DNA from: Roseburia_D sp964388945
Lineage (GTDB): Bacteria; Bacillota; Clostridia; Lachnospirales; Lachnospiraceae
Length of the DNA stretch: 13,135 nucleotides
Direction: 5' to 3'
NCBI GenBank assembly: GCA_964388945.1
Contig: CAYMCM010000063.1
Coordinates: 1 to 13,135, forward strand
Part shown: positions 6,744 to 13,135 of the stretch, piece after piece
How positions within the stretch are numbered: the first letter of the stretch is position 1
Layout: each line of letters opens with the position of its first letter
Position numbers and translations under genes: made by a program
Notes under the pieces: generated by a model
What the model was told of the DNA's origin: nothing
The model's input: the letters and a program-made list of their open reading frames with translations, nothing else
Database searches by the model: none

Positions 6744-7907
6744 TTATTCCTCAAAATAATCCTTTTGCGCAATCACCTCTCCATGCCGGCAGAATACCCG
6801 CGGAATGCGTTTCCCCAGACAACATGCAAATTCATAATTAAAGCGTCCGGAAAGATCTCCAAGCTCTTCTAAGCTGATCTCATCCGCACCGTCTTTTCCG
6901 ACCAGTGTAACTTCATCTCCGACTTTTACTTCCGGAATATCTGTCACATCCACCATAAACTGATCCATACAGACTCTTCCGCAGATTTTTGCCCGTCTGC
7001 CGTGGATCAACACTTCACCCTGGTTAGAGAGTCCTCTTGCATAGCCATCACCGTAACCCACCGGGATCGTGGCGATCAGGCGTTCTTCCTTCGTGGTGTA
7101 AATACCACCGTAGCTGATCTCTCTTCCCGCTTCTAATTTTTTTAAGAAAGCAATATGGCTTTTCAGTGAAAGAACCGGTTTCAAATCAATGCGTTCTTTT
7201 TTCACTTCATCCGACGGCCAGAGCCCGTAAAGTGTGATACCCGCGCGGACAATATCCATATTTGCCTCCGGCATATCCACGATACCCGCACTGTTTGAAC
7301 AGTGGTGATAATTAAAGGTAACGCCTTCTTTTTCACAAAGTCCGATCATACGATCAAACTGTTCGATCTGACGATGTGCAGAGGTTTTATCTTCCTCATC
7401 TGCCCTTGCGAAATGAGTAAAGATTCCCTCCATTATCATATGCGGCATTGCTGCAATCTTTGCAACGGTCTTTGCACTTTCTTCACTGACCTGCAATCCG
7501 ATCCTGCCCATACCGGTATCTGCTTTGATATGTATATACACATCTTTATCCAGCCGTTCTGCCGTCTTCGAAAGTTCCTCTGCCATCTCAAGGGTAAACA
7601 CTGCCGGACGCAGATCATTTTTCACAATGTCTTCATATTCTTCGGGAAACGTATATCCCAAAATCAGGATTGGCTTCTTGATTCCGTGGTTCCGCAGGAT
7701 CAGTGCTTCCTCCACCGTCGCCGTACAATAACCGAAGAGATAATCAAGCGGCTCTATCTCTTCTGCGATAGGAACCGCGCCATGTCCGTAACCATCGGTT
7801 TTAATCACGGCAAATATCTTTGTATTTTCCTGTAATAACGCATGCATTGCCTCCATGTTATGATGGATCGCATCCAGATCGATTTTTGCATATACTCTGC
7901 TATACAT
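6744..7907 (-). CDS. alr: Alanine racemase
   Basis: PLP enzyme interconverting L- and D-alanine, supplying D-alanine for peptidoglycan. From the chosen start it is 387 residues, typical for Alr. The N-terminal TIM barrel begins YAKIDLDAI; Lys36 in AVIKTDGYGHGA forms the Schiff base. The second catalytic base is Tyr266 in ISYGGIY, contributed to the neighbouring subunit's active site. GMGRIG (132-137) and RVCMDQ (311-316) are further family signatures. The ATG at 7907 overlaps the stop of the preceding gene (ATGTATAG), a classic coupling arrangement, and the protein then begins close to the family norm. ATGs at 7922 and 7934 would add 5 or 9 basic residues and have no better ribosome binding site. 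The nnr-alr-mazF order is conserved among Firmicutes. Confidence 0.93.
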   Translation of the reverse strand: MYSRVYAKIDLDAIHHNMEAMHALLQENTKIFAVIKTDGYGHGAVPIAEEIEPLDYLFGYCTATVEEALILRNHGIKKPILILGYTFPEEYEDIVKNDLRPAVFTLEMAEELSKTAERLDKDVYIHIKADTGMGRIGLQVSEESAKTVAKIAAMPHMIMEGIFTHFARADEEDKTSAHRQIEQFDRMIGLCEKEGVTFNYHHCSNSAGIVDMPEANMDIVRAGITLYGLWPSDEVKKERIDLKPVLSLKSHIAFLKKLEAGREISYGGIYTTKEERLIATIPVGYGDGYARGLSNQGEVLIHGRRAKICGRVCMDQFMVDVTDIPEVKVGDEVTLVGKDGADEISLEELGDLSGRFNYEFACCLGKRIPRVFCRHGEVIAQKDYFEE

Positions 7908-9432
7908 CTTCACTTTTCTCATCCTCGATTTCATTCTTATAGTCCAGTTTTTTCATCACTTTTTTAATCCCATCCGGCAGATCACCCGCCATCAGTCCGT
8001 GGTATCCTCTTCTTTTGACCATGACATCACCGGAAAGCCCATGTATATAAACACCAAGCGGTGCCGCAAGCTCCGGACGTACCCCCTGTGCCGTAAGTCC
8101 TGCGATCAGTCCGCACAGCACATCTCCGCTTCCCGCTGTTGCCATGCCGTGGTTTCCGCTCAGATTCAGATATGTTTTTCCATAAGGAATGGCACATACA
8201 GTTCTCGCGTCTTTCAACACACAGATCACATTGTATTCTCGTGCAAATTCTTCCGCCTGCATGATCAAATTATCTTTGATATAAGATACAGATGCCCCCG
8301 CCAGCCTTGCCATTTCGCTCGGATGCGGCGTCACGATGATCTCCGTATGCGGTCTGAGCAGCAGATTTATATCCTCAGATAAAATATTTAAGGCATCCGC
8401 ATCCATGACGACCGGAACCGCAGCCGCTTCAAGCACCGTCTTTACCATTTCCCGCGCCACAGGCTCTGTTCCAATCCCAGGTCCGATTGCAACTACATCC
8501 GCCCATTTTATCGATTCAATCAGTTCATTCCGATCCAGTTTTTTTCCGGCATAAATCGAAAGGATCGCCTCCGGCACATGAGTCAGCAGTGCCGTGCGGT
8601 TTTCCTCCGCCGTAAACACTTTGACCAGCCCACAGCCGGACGCATATGCCGCCGCAGATGCAAACACCGCCGCACCTCCCATGTTTGCCGAACCTGCGAT
8701 CAAAAGCACCTTACCATAACTCCCCTTGTTGGAATGGTTCTCCCGTTTCGGCAAAAATTTCAAATCTTCTTTTTCCATTGCAAAGTAAGAAGGCTTTTTT
8801 CCCAACCAGCTTTTTTTTGTGATGCCGATATCACACACAAAAAGCCGACCGGTATGATCTGCTCCCGGATACAAGAGCTGCCCTAACTTTTTAAATGCGA
8901 AGGTAACTGTCATATCTGCTTTCACGGCACAGCCAAGTATATTTCCGTTGTCTGCGGATATTCCGGAAGCAATATCCACCGCAACGACCGGAGCTTTTGC
9001 TTCATTTATCCTACGGATCAATTCTGCTGTTTTTCCTTCGATTTGCCTTGAAAGCCCAATCCCAAAGATTGCATCTAAAATCAGCGTATATCCTACGTCC
9101 TCCCACTCATTTATGATATGCATTCCATAGCTTTCTGCTATGGATAACTGCTTTTGCATGCCGTCTGAATATGGATGGTTCTGATCCACGAGCAGAATGC
9201 TCACCGAAACACCCTGTTCACACAGAATACGCGCTGCGGCAACACCGTCCCCTCCGTTATTTCCGTTTCCGCAGACCGCAAGCACATGTGTGGTATCATA
9301 TCCCTGCTGTCTGATTTTTTCTACAACCGCAAGCGCCGCACGTTCCATCAGCACTTCCGAAGGCATTTTATAAAATTCAATCGTATTTTTATCGCAGTTT
9401 TTCATTTCCCGCGCATTCACAAGGTATTCCAT
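7900..9432 (-). CDS. nnr: Bifunctional NAD(P)H-hydrate epimerase / ADP-dependent dehydratase
   Basis: Repairs NADHX and NADPHX, hydrated damage forms of NAD(P)H. The N-terminal YjeF_N domain (about 1-210) epimerises them, and the C-terminal ribokinase-like domain (about 225-500) dehydrates the S form using ADP. Residues 55-63 (GNGNNGGDG) form the epimerase's phosphate loop. The dehydratase half shows GSYGKVLLIAGS (237-248), GPGIG (317-321), DADALN (344-349), TPHPSEMARL (368-377) and GSGDVLCG (434-441, Asp437 likely catalytic). The 510-residue length is normal for the fused enzyme. The start at 9432 is chosen because AGAGG lies six bases upstream and MEYLVNAREM is the usual N-terminus; the open frame runs to 9483 but would pass through a terminator hairpin. 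Alanine racemase follows with an 8-base overlap. Confidence 0.94.
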   Translation of the reverse strand: MEYLVNAREMKNCDKNTIEFYKMPSEVLMERAALAVVEKIRQQGYDTTHVLAVCGNGNNGGDGVAAARILCEQGVSVSILLVDQNHPYSDGMQKQLSIAESYGMHIINEWEDVGYTLILDAIFGIGLSRQIEGKTAELIRRINEAKAPVVAVDIASGISADNGNILGCAVKADMTVTFAFKKLGQLLYPGADHTGRLFVCDIGITKKSWLGKKPSYFAMEKEDLKFLPKRENHSNKGSYGKVLLIAGSANMGGAAVFASAAAYASGCGLVKVFTAEENRTALLTHVPEAILSIYAGKKLDRNELIESIKWADVVAIGPGIGTEPVAREMVKTVLEAAAVPVVMDADALNILSEDINLLLRPHTEIIVTPHPSEMARLAGASVSYIKDNLIMQAEEFAREYNVICVLKDARTVCAIPYGKTYLNLSGNHGMATAGSGDVLCGLIAGLTAQGVRPELAAPLGVYIHGLSGDVMVKRRGYHGLMAGDLPDGIKKVMKKLDYKNEIEDEKSEDV

Positions 9433-9438
9433 CTTCCA

Positions 9439-9443
9439 CCTCT
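9439..9443 (-). promoter_or_regulatory. Ribosome binding site deciding the nnr start
   Basis: AGAGG six bases before the ATG at 9432. It starts only two bases past the T run of the upstream hairpin. Confidence 0.6.
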
Positions 9444-9445
9444 TT

Positions 9446-9474
9446 AAAAAACGCCCCGCCCTCCGGCGAAGCGT
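9446..9474 (-). terminator. Strong intrinsic terminator between the coiled-coil gene and nnr
   Basis: On the minus strand the arms ACGCTTCGCC (9474-9465) and GGCGGGGCGT (9460-9451) form a fully paired 10-base stem with two adjacent G-U pairs around a GGAG loop, followed directly by T (9450-9446; six T counting the last stem base). The G-U pairs become A-C mismatches on the plus strand, fixing the direction. It starts nine bases after the upstream stop. Confidence 0.85.
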
Positions 9475-9483
9475 CTCTATCAA

Positions 9484-10125
9484 TCATTCTGTTTCTTCCG
9501 GTTCTTCATCGGAACTTTCCGCCGGTTTATTATATTCCAGATCAAAAATATCAATAACATCCGCGCCGAAGATATCATGCATATACGCATACATCTGCCG
9601 ATTCATGATCTCACGGTTCTGTTTGATCACAACATTCTTTTTGATCTCCCGTCTGGTTCTTGTAAGCCAGTCCGAAAGAAATTTGATCTGTTCCGCATTA
9701 CTTCTCATCTCACGGTAACAATATTCCATCGTTTCCAACATCAGTGTACGGTTCAGTTCATCTATTTTTTTCGGGATCTCATCCAGTTCTTTTTCACAAT
9801 CCGCAAGTTTTCCATTGATCTCATCAATCAGCCTGCGGTCTTCCCCCAGACGCTTCGCCGAAACGGTATCCGCCTGATCCTCTTCCGTTCCTTTCATATT
9901 CAAAACGATATTGTCCATCAGTTTACTTTTCAGTTTTTTCAGATCCTGATAGTTCTGATTCACCCGTGCCTGTTTTGTCATCCATCCGGTGATCTTATCT
10001 TCCAGCCGCTGCACCCTGGCAGGCTTTCCGTTCCGTTCAAAAAGCTGATGCCATTTCTGATCCAGGATGAGTATCGGCACTTTCTTGCCGGACAATGCCT
10101 CTTTAAATTCTCTTTTGTCCACCAT
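9484..10125 (-). CDS. Uncharacterised coiled-coil protein downstream of rex
   Basis: A 213-residue soluble protein that I do not recognise as a named family. It has no signal peptide or membrane segment. Residues 5-32 form a mixed segment (VPILILDQKWHQLF). Residues about 36-80 and 92-175 are charged and heptad-like, suggesting a long alpha-helical hairpin or coiled coil. Residues 176-197 (MYAYMHDIFGADVIDIFDLEY) are more hydrophobic and could be a docking motif. The tail (about 200-213) is almost entirely acidic. AAGGTG about eight bases upstream supports the start. It lies 18 bases after rex and is followed by a strong terminator, so the rex promoter probably drives both genes as a two-gene unit. 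Function unknown; a structural or scaffold role is only a guess. Confidence 0.8.
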   Translation of the reverse strand: MVDKREFKEALSGKKVPILILDQKWHQLFERNGKPARVQRLEDKITGWMTKQARVNQNYQDLKKLKSKLMDNIVLNMKGTEEDQADTVSAKRLGEDRRLIDEINGKLADCEKELDEIPKKIDELNRTLMLETMEYCYREMRSNAEQIKFLSDWLTRTRREIKKNVVIKQNREIMNRQMYAYMHDIFGADVIDIFDLEYNKPAESSDEEPEETE

Positions 10126-10143
10126 ATATCCGCACCTTGCGTT

Positions 10144-10782
10144 TTATTCTTTTGTATGACTCTTCACAATATTATAAGAAAGCTGCATCAGGCTGTCCGA
10201 GAGATGTACGTTCTCTACCACAACGTCCTTATCCAGTACCTGCAGATCTACATGCGCAAAATTCCAAATTGCATGTATGCCAAGGCCGACAACCAGATCT
10301 GCCACTGAATCCGCCGCTTCTTTCGGCATGGTAAGCGTTGCGATATCCACTTTGTGATCTTTCACAAAATCTCCCAGTTCATCCAGCATACGCACCTCTA
10401 TCCCGCGAACCAGTGTTCCCTTCAACTCCGGATTCACATCAAACAGCCCGATGATCACAAATCCGAGCTTTTCAAATTTCACATAGTTCGCCAGTGCCTG
10501 TCCGAGATTTCCAGCACCGATAACAATAATATTGTGTTTTTCATTCAATCCCAGTATCTTTCCGATTTCCTCGTAAAGATATTTCACGTTATAGCCATAA
10601 CCCTGCTGTCCAAAACCGCCAAAATTATTCAGATCCTGCCGGATCTGGGAAGCGGTCACCTGCATCCTGGAACTTAATTCATTGGAAGAAATACGTTCCA
10701 CGCCCTCATCGAGCAGTTCTCCCAAATACCTGTAATATCGCGGCATTCTGCGAATTACTGCCTGTGAAATCTCTTTTCCCAC
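10144..10782 (-). CDS. rex: Redox-sensing transcriptional repressor Rex
   Basis: Dimeric repressor that binds DNA when NADH is low relative to NAD+ and releases it when NADH rises; it controls fermentation and NADH-consuming genes in Gram-positive bacteria. From the chosen start it is 212 residues, the usual size. The N-terminal winged helix (about 1-78) includes IRQDLNNFGGFGQQGYGY (47-64), the highly conserved recognition region. The Rossmann domain begins at GAGNLGQA (89-96) and binds NAD(H). The closing helix (about 190-212) should swap between subunits. The GTG at 10782 is preferred: AAGGGGG lies seven bases upstream, whereas the ATG at 10806 lacks a ribosome binding site and lies only about nine bases after the predicted transcription start. 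The gene order ydiF-(spacer)-rex also occurs in Bacillus. Confidence 0.95.
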   Translation of the reverse strand: MGKEISQAVIRRMPRYYRYLGELLDEGVERISSNELSSRMQVTASQIRQDLNNFGGFGQQGYGYNVKYLYEEIGKILGLNEKHNIIVIGAGNLGQALANYVKFEKLGFVIIGLFDVNPELKGTLVRGIEVRMLDELGDFVKDHKVDIATLTMPKEAADSVADLVVGLGIHAIWNFAHVDLQVLDKDVVVENVHLSDSLMQLSYNIVKSHTKE

Positions 10783-10789
10783 GATAGTA

Positions 10790-10796
10790 CCCCCTT
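10790..10796 (-). promoter_or_regulatory. Ribosome binding site deciding the rex start
   Basis: AAGGGGG seven bases before the GTG at 10782. It is downstream of the alternative ATG at 10806, so it can serve only the GTG. Confidence 0.7.
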
Positions 10797-10821
10797 GACT
10801 GGTCATTCCATTGATGTAATT

Positions 10822-10850
10822 ATTATATGTTTTTCCAGACGCACTGTCAA
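10822..10850 (-). promoter_or_regulatory. Perfect-consensus sigma-A promoter for rex
   Basis: TTGACA (10845-10850) and TATAAT (10822-10827) on the minus strand with exactly 17 bases between them. Transcription should start near 10815, leaving a leader of about 33 bases to the GTG start of rex. Such an ideal promoter usually needs a repressor; autoregulation by Rex is plausible. Confidence 0.88.
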
Positions 10851-10886
10851 TGTGTCAAAAATATAACGACAAATTTTTCACAATTT

Positions 10887-12809
10887 TTATCCAAGCTCCG
10901 AAGATAAGGTTTCCCACATCTCATAGAGTTCATCCAGCTTTTCCTGTTCGTTTGCCCGCAAACTGCTAAGTTCGTTCAGTTTTGCCGAATTGGTCGCAAT
11001 CGCCGGATCTGCAAGCTGTGCATCAATATCTGCAATTGCCTGCTCTTTTACCTCAATATCCGCTTCTACTTTTTTGATGGCATTCTCCTGCTTTCGTATC
11101 CTTGCCTGTTCCTTTTTCTGCTGTTCCCAATCCATTTTCACCGCACTTGCTTTTTCCGGTGCAGCCTGCGCTGTCTGATTTCCGCTAACATGAATTGCTG
11201 TCTGCTCGTCTCGTTTTTCAAGATAGTAGTCGTAATTTCCAATATAATTGACCACGGTCTTTCCAGTGAGATCTAAAATGCGTGTTGCGGTCTGATTGAT
11301 AAAATAACGGTCATGCGATACGAAAAAGACTGTACCGGTATACTGATTAAGTGCAGATTCCAGGATTTCTTTTGATGTAATATCCAAATGGTTTGTCGGC
11401 TCGTCTAAGATCAGAAAATTTGCTTCCGAGAGCATCAGCTTCGCGAGTGACACACGTCCGCGTTCACCGCCGCTCAGATCCCCGATCCGCTTAAAGACAT
11501 CATCTCCGGTAAATAAAAACGCCGCAAGGACATTTCGGATCTGCGTATTGTTCAAATACGGATAGTCATCTGAGATCTCTTCTACCAGTGTTTTTTCCAT
11601 ATGGAGAACATGATGTTCCTGATCGTAATAACCGATGTGAACATTCGTTCCGAGACGTACTTCTCCGCCATCCGGCGCAATCAATCCGTTTATGATCTTT
11701 AACATTGTTGTCTTTCCGGTTCCGTTATTACCGATCAGCGCCACACGTTCACCGCGCTTGATCTCAAAATCAATCCCCGAAAACAGATAGTTTCCATCAA
11801 ACTGCTTCGCCAGTCCATCCACCCTCATCACATCATTTCCGCTTACAATATTCGGCTCCAATGTGATATGGATATCCGTGTTATCCTCAACTGGTTTTTC
11901 CATGCGTTCCATCTTATCCAGCATTTTTTCACGGCTTTCTGCACGCTTGATAGATTTTTCACGATTAAAGGACTTTAACTTCGTGATAACTTCTTCCTGA
12001 TGTTTGATCTCCCGCTGCTGATTATAATACTGCCGCAGCAGTGCCTCTCTGGCACTTTTCTTTTTCACGGCATAATCGGAATAATTTCCGAGAAAAACAG
12101 ATACACGATGCTGGAACACTTCGATCACCTTGGTCACAACGCGATCCAGAAAATAGCGGTCATGCGATACAATGATTACTGCACCTTTGTAATTCATCAG
12201 ATAAGTCTCCAGCCATGCGATCGAGTTCATATCCAGGTGGTTTGTCGGCTCATCTAAAAGAATGATATCCGGTTTGGTCACCAAAAGACGTCCCAAAGCC
12301 ACTCTGGTCTTCTGTCCTCCGGAAAGTTCTGACATTTTTTTGTCAAAATCTCCTTCGTCAAAGCCCAGCCCCTTCAAGACGCCTATCACTTCACTCTTAT
12401 ATGCATAGCCTTCCTGTAATTCAAACTCGTGATTCAGTTTATTGTAATCGGCAAGCAGCTTCTCCATCTCATCTGCCCCACAGCCGTTCATGGCATCCTC
12501 CATCGCGCGCAGCCGTTTTTCCATTTCGATCACGGGCTGTTTGACCGAGAGAACCTCCTCATAGATGGTCTTATCCGAATCCTGCTCCTGATGCTGTGCC
12601 AGATAGCCGATCGTCTTTCCTTTTGCAACCGTTACCATTCCCTCATCCGCATCCAGTTCCTGCATGATGATCTTTAAAAGCGTCGATTTTCCGGCACCAT
12701 TGATCCCAACGATCGCTGCCTTTTCATTTTCTTCGATGTGAAAGGATGCATTTTTTATTATTTCGTCTGTCCCAAAGGATTTACTGATGTTCTGACAGGC
12801 TAAAATCAT
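10887..12809 (-). CDS. ydiF: ABC-F family ATPase, YdiF-like translation factor
   Basis: A 640-residue protein with two ABC ATPase domains and no membrane domain, so it is an ABC-F protein acting on the ribosome rather than a transporter. Domain 1 has Walker A GINGAGKS (35-42), signature LSGGQ (162-166), Walker B ending at Glu187 and the switch His216. The inter-domain linker (about 245-315) is long, basic and helical, the element that reaches the ribosomal P-site tRNA. Domain 2 has GNNGTGKT (360-367), LSGGE (445-449), Glu470 and His499. A charged coiled-coil tail follows (about 560-640). Length, C-terminal extension and the neighbouring rex gene all match Bacillus YdiF, a housekeeping ABC-F. 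An antibiotic-resistance ABC-F is less likely given the chromosomal housekeeping context. AGGAGG five bases upstream sets the start. Confidence 0.92.
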   Translation of the reverse strand: MILACQNISKSFGTDEIIKNASFHIEENEKAAIVGINGAGKSTLLKIIMQELDADEGMVTVAKGKTIGYLAQHQEQDSDKTIYEEVLSVKQPVIEMEKRLRAMEDAMNGCGADEMEKLLADYNKLNHEFELQEGYAYKSEVIGVLKGLGFDEGDFDKKMSELSGGQKTRVALGRLLVTKPDIILLDEPTNHLDMNSIAWLETYLMNYKGAVIIVSHDRYFLDRVVTKVIEVFQHRVSVFLGNYSDYAVKKKSAREALLRQYYNQQREIKHQEEVITKLKSFNREKSIKRAESREKMLDKMERMEKPVEDNTDIHITLEPNIVSGNDVMRVDGLAKQFDGNYLFSGIDFEIKRGERVALIGNNGTGKTTMLKIINGLIAPDGGEVRLGTNVHIGYYDQEHHVLHMEKTLVEEISDDYPYLNNTQIRNVLAAFLFTGDDVFKRIGDLSGGERGRVSLAKLMLSEANFLILDEPTNHLDITSKEILESALNQYTGTVFFVSHDRYFINQTATRILDLTGKTVVNYIGNYDYYLEKRDEQTAIHVSGNQTAQAAPEKASAVKMDWEQQKKEQARIRKQENAIKKVEADIEVKEQAIADIDAQLADPAIATNSAKLNELSSLRANEQEKLDELYEMWETLSSELG

Positions 12810-12820
12810 AATTTCCTCCT

Positions 12821-12856
12821 AAAAGGGACATCCCTTCCAGTTAGGAAAGGGATGCC
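12821..12856 (-). terminator. Hairpin spanning the icd stop, possible attenuator
   Basis: On the minus strand 12856-12844 and 12838-12826 pair over 11 base pairs with one single-U bulge in each arm. The five-base loop is TAACT, whose TAA is the stop codon of the upstream gene. Only four T follow (12824-12821) before the AGGAGG of ydiF at 12814-12819, so it looks like a leaky terminator, an mRNA 3' end protector or a translational attenuator rather than a strong stop. Confidence 0.55.
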
Positions 12857-13135
12857 TCTAATGTTTCTCTTATTGCTTTAATAAAATTCTCGCTGTTTAA
12901 TACGGTCGGATCAGACAGTGAGGTGATCAGTGCCAGATCCTTTGTCATTTTACCAGATTCAATGGTAGAAAGGCAAGCCTTTTCCAGTTTATCTGCAAAC
13001 TCCATAAGCTCCGGAATTTTATCCAGTTCACCGCGTTTTCTAAGTGCTCCGCTCCATGCAAAAATCGTGGCAACGGAGTTTGTAGATGTTTCTTCGCCTT
13101 TTAAGTGTTTATAATAATGACGCTGTACTGTTCCA
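12841..13135 (-). CDS. icd: NADP-dependent isocitrate dehydrogenase, C-terminal part
   Basis: Only the last 97 complete codons are visible; the 5' part lies beyond the window edge. The partial protein starts GTVQRHYYKHLKGEETSTNS, then shows SVATIFAWSGALRKRGELD and GKMTKDLALITSLSDPT before the stop. GTVxRH matches the NADP-phosphate binding loop of the homodimeric eukaryotic-type isocitrate dehydrogenases, such as human IDH1, and ETSTN...ATIFAW and GxMTKDLA are also signatures of that subfamily. The enzyme oxidises isocitrate to 2-oxoglutarate and makes NADPH, feeding glutamate synthesis in anaerobes. The stop codon lies in the loop of a hairpin, and ydiF begins 31 bases later, so the two may share a transcript. 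Confidence 0.9.
   Translation of the reverse strand, partial: GTVQRHYYKHLKGEETSTNSVATIFAWSGALRKRGELDKIPELMEFADKLEKACLSTIESGKMTKDLALITSLSDPTVLNSENFIKAIRETLEASLS

Noticed and set aside
9577..10308. Plus-strand open frame of 243 codons opposite the coiled-coil gene and rex
   Set aside because: It spans two real genes and their spacer on the other strand, has His/Phe/Ile-rich composition typical of an antisense shadow, and shows no recognisable motif.
11386..12256. Repeated DNA words such as GGTTTGTCGGCTC and CGGTCATGCGATAC within the ABC-F gene
   Set aside because: These encode the duplicated Walker B (DEPTNHLD) and switch (SHDRYF) motifs of the two ATPase domains, so they reflect domain duplication, not a mobile repeat.
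12923..13114. Plus-strand open frame of 63 codons
   Set aside because: Antisense to the isocitrate dehydrogenase C-terminus, which has clear family motifs.

Overview
The window is a compact, ordinary-looking piece of chromosome from a low-to-mid GC Firmicute, most likely a gut clostridium of the Lachnospiraceae (Roseburia/Coprococcus-like). That placement is inferred from protein flavour (TepA, MazF and YdiF resemble Bacillus/Clostridia forms), from strong Shine-Dalgarno sites (AGGAGG type) and from the synteny ydiF-rex. All twelve genes lie on the minus strand, so transcription runs from high to low coordinates. No tRNA, rRNA, CRISPR array, insertion sequence or phage gene was seen, and no gene-free gap exceeds about 125 bases.

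Layout in transcription order: the 3' end of an NADP-dependent isocitrate dehydrogenase gene (cut by the window edge); a YdiF-like ABC-F translation factor; rex, the NADH/NAD+ sensing repressor, behind a perfect-consensus sigma-A promoter; an uncharacterised 213-residue coiled-coil protein; a tight terminator hairpin; the bifunctional NAD(P)H-hydrate repair enzyme; alanine racemase (start overlapping the previous stop); a MazF/NdoA-type endoribonuclease toxin with no antitoxin gene beside it; a second good promoter; a membrane-domain-less CorC/HlyC CBS protein; a YebC/TACO1 family protein followed by a terminator; an uncharacterised protein with a CFI-box-like C-terminal domain; O-acetylhomoserine sulfhydrylase (MetY); glycogen synthase GlgA followed by a terminator; and the ClpP-like protease TepA.

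Functionally the high-coordinate half has a nicotinamide/redox flavour (isocitrate dehydrogenase makes NADPH, Rex senses NADH, the Nnr enzyme repairs damaged NAD(P)H). The middle is the conserved Firmicute nnr-alr-mazF block, and the low half mixes translation, sulfur amino acid and glycogen functions. Most of the window is housekeeping. The items most worth a second look are the antitoxin-less MazF, the two uncharacterised proteins that are tightly coupled to rex and to metY, two hairpins placed directly in front of the next gene's ribosome binding site, and an in-frame 18-base repeat just past the tepA stop codon. I see no convincing evidence of a wholly new multi-gene system.
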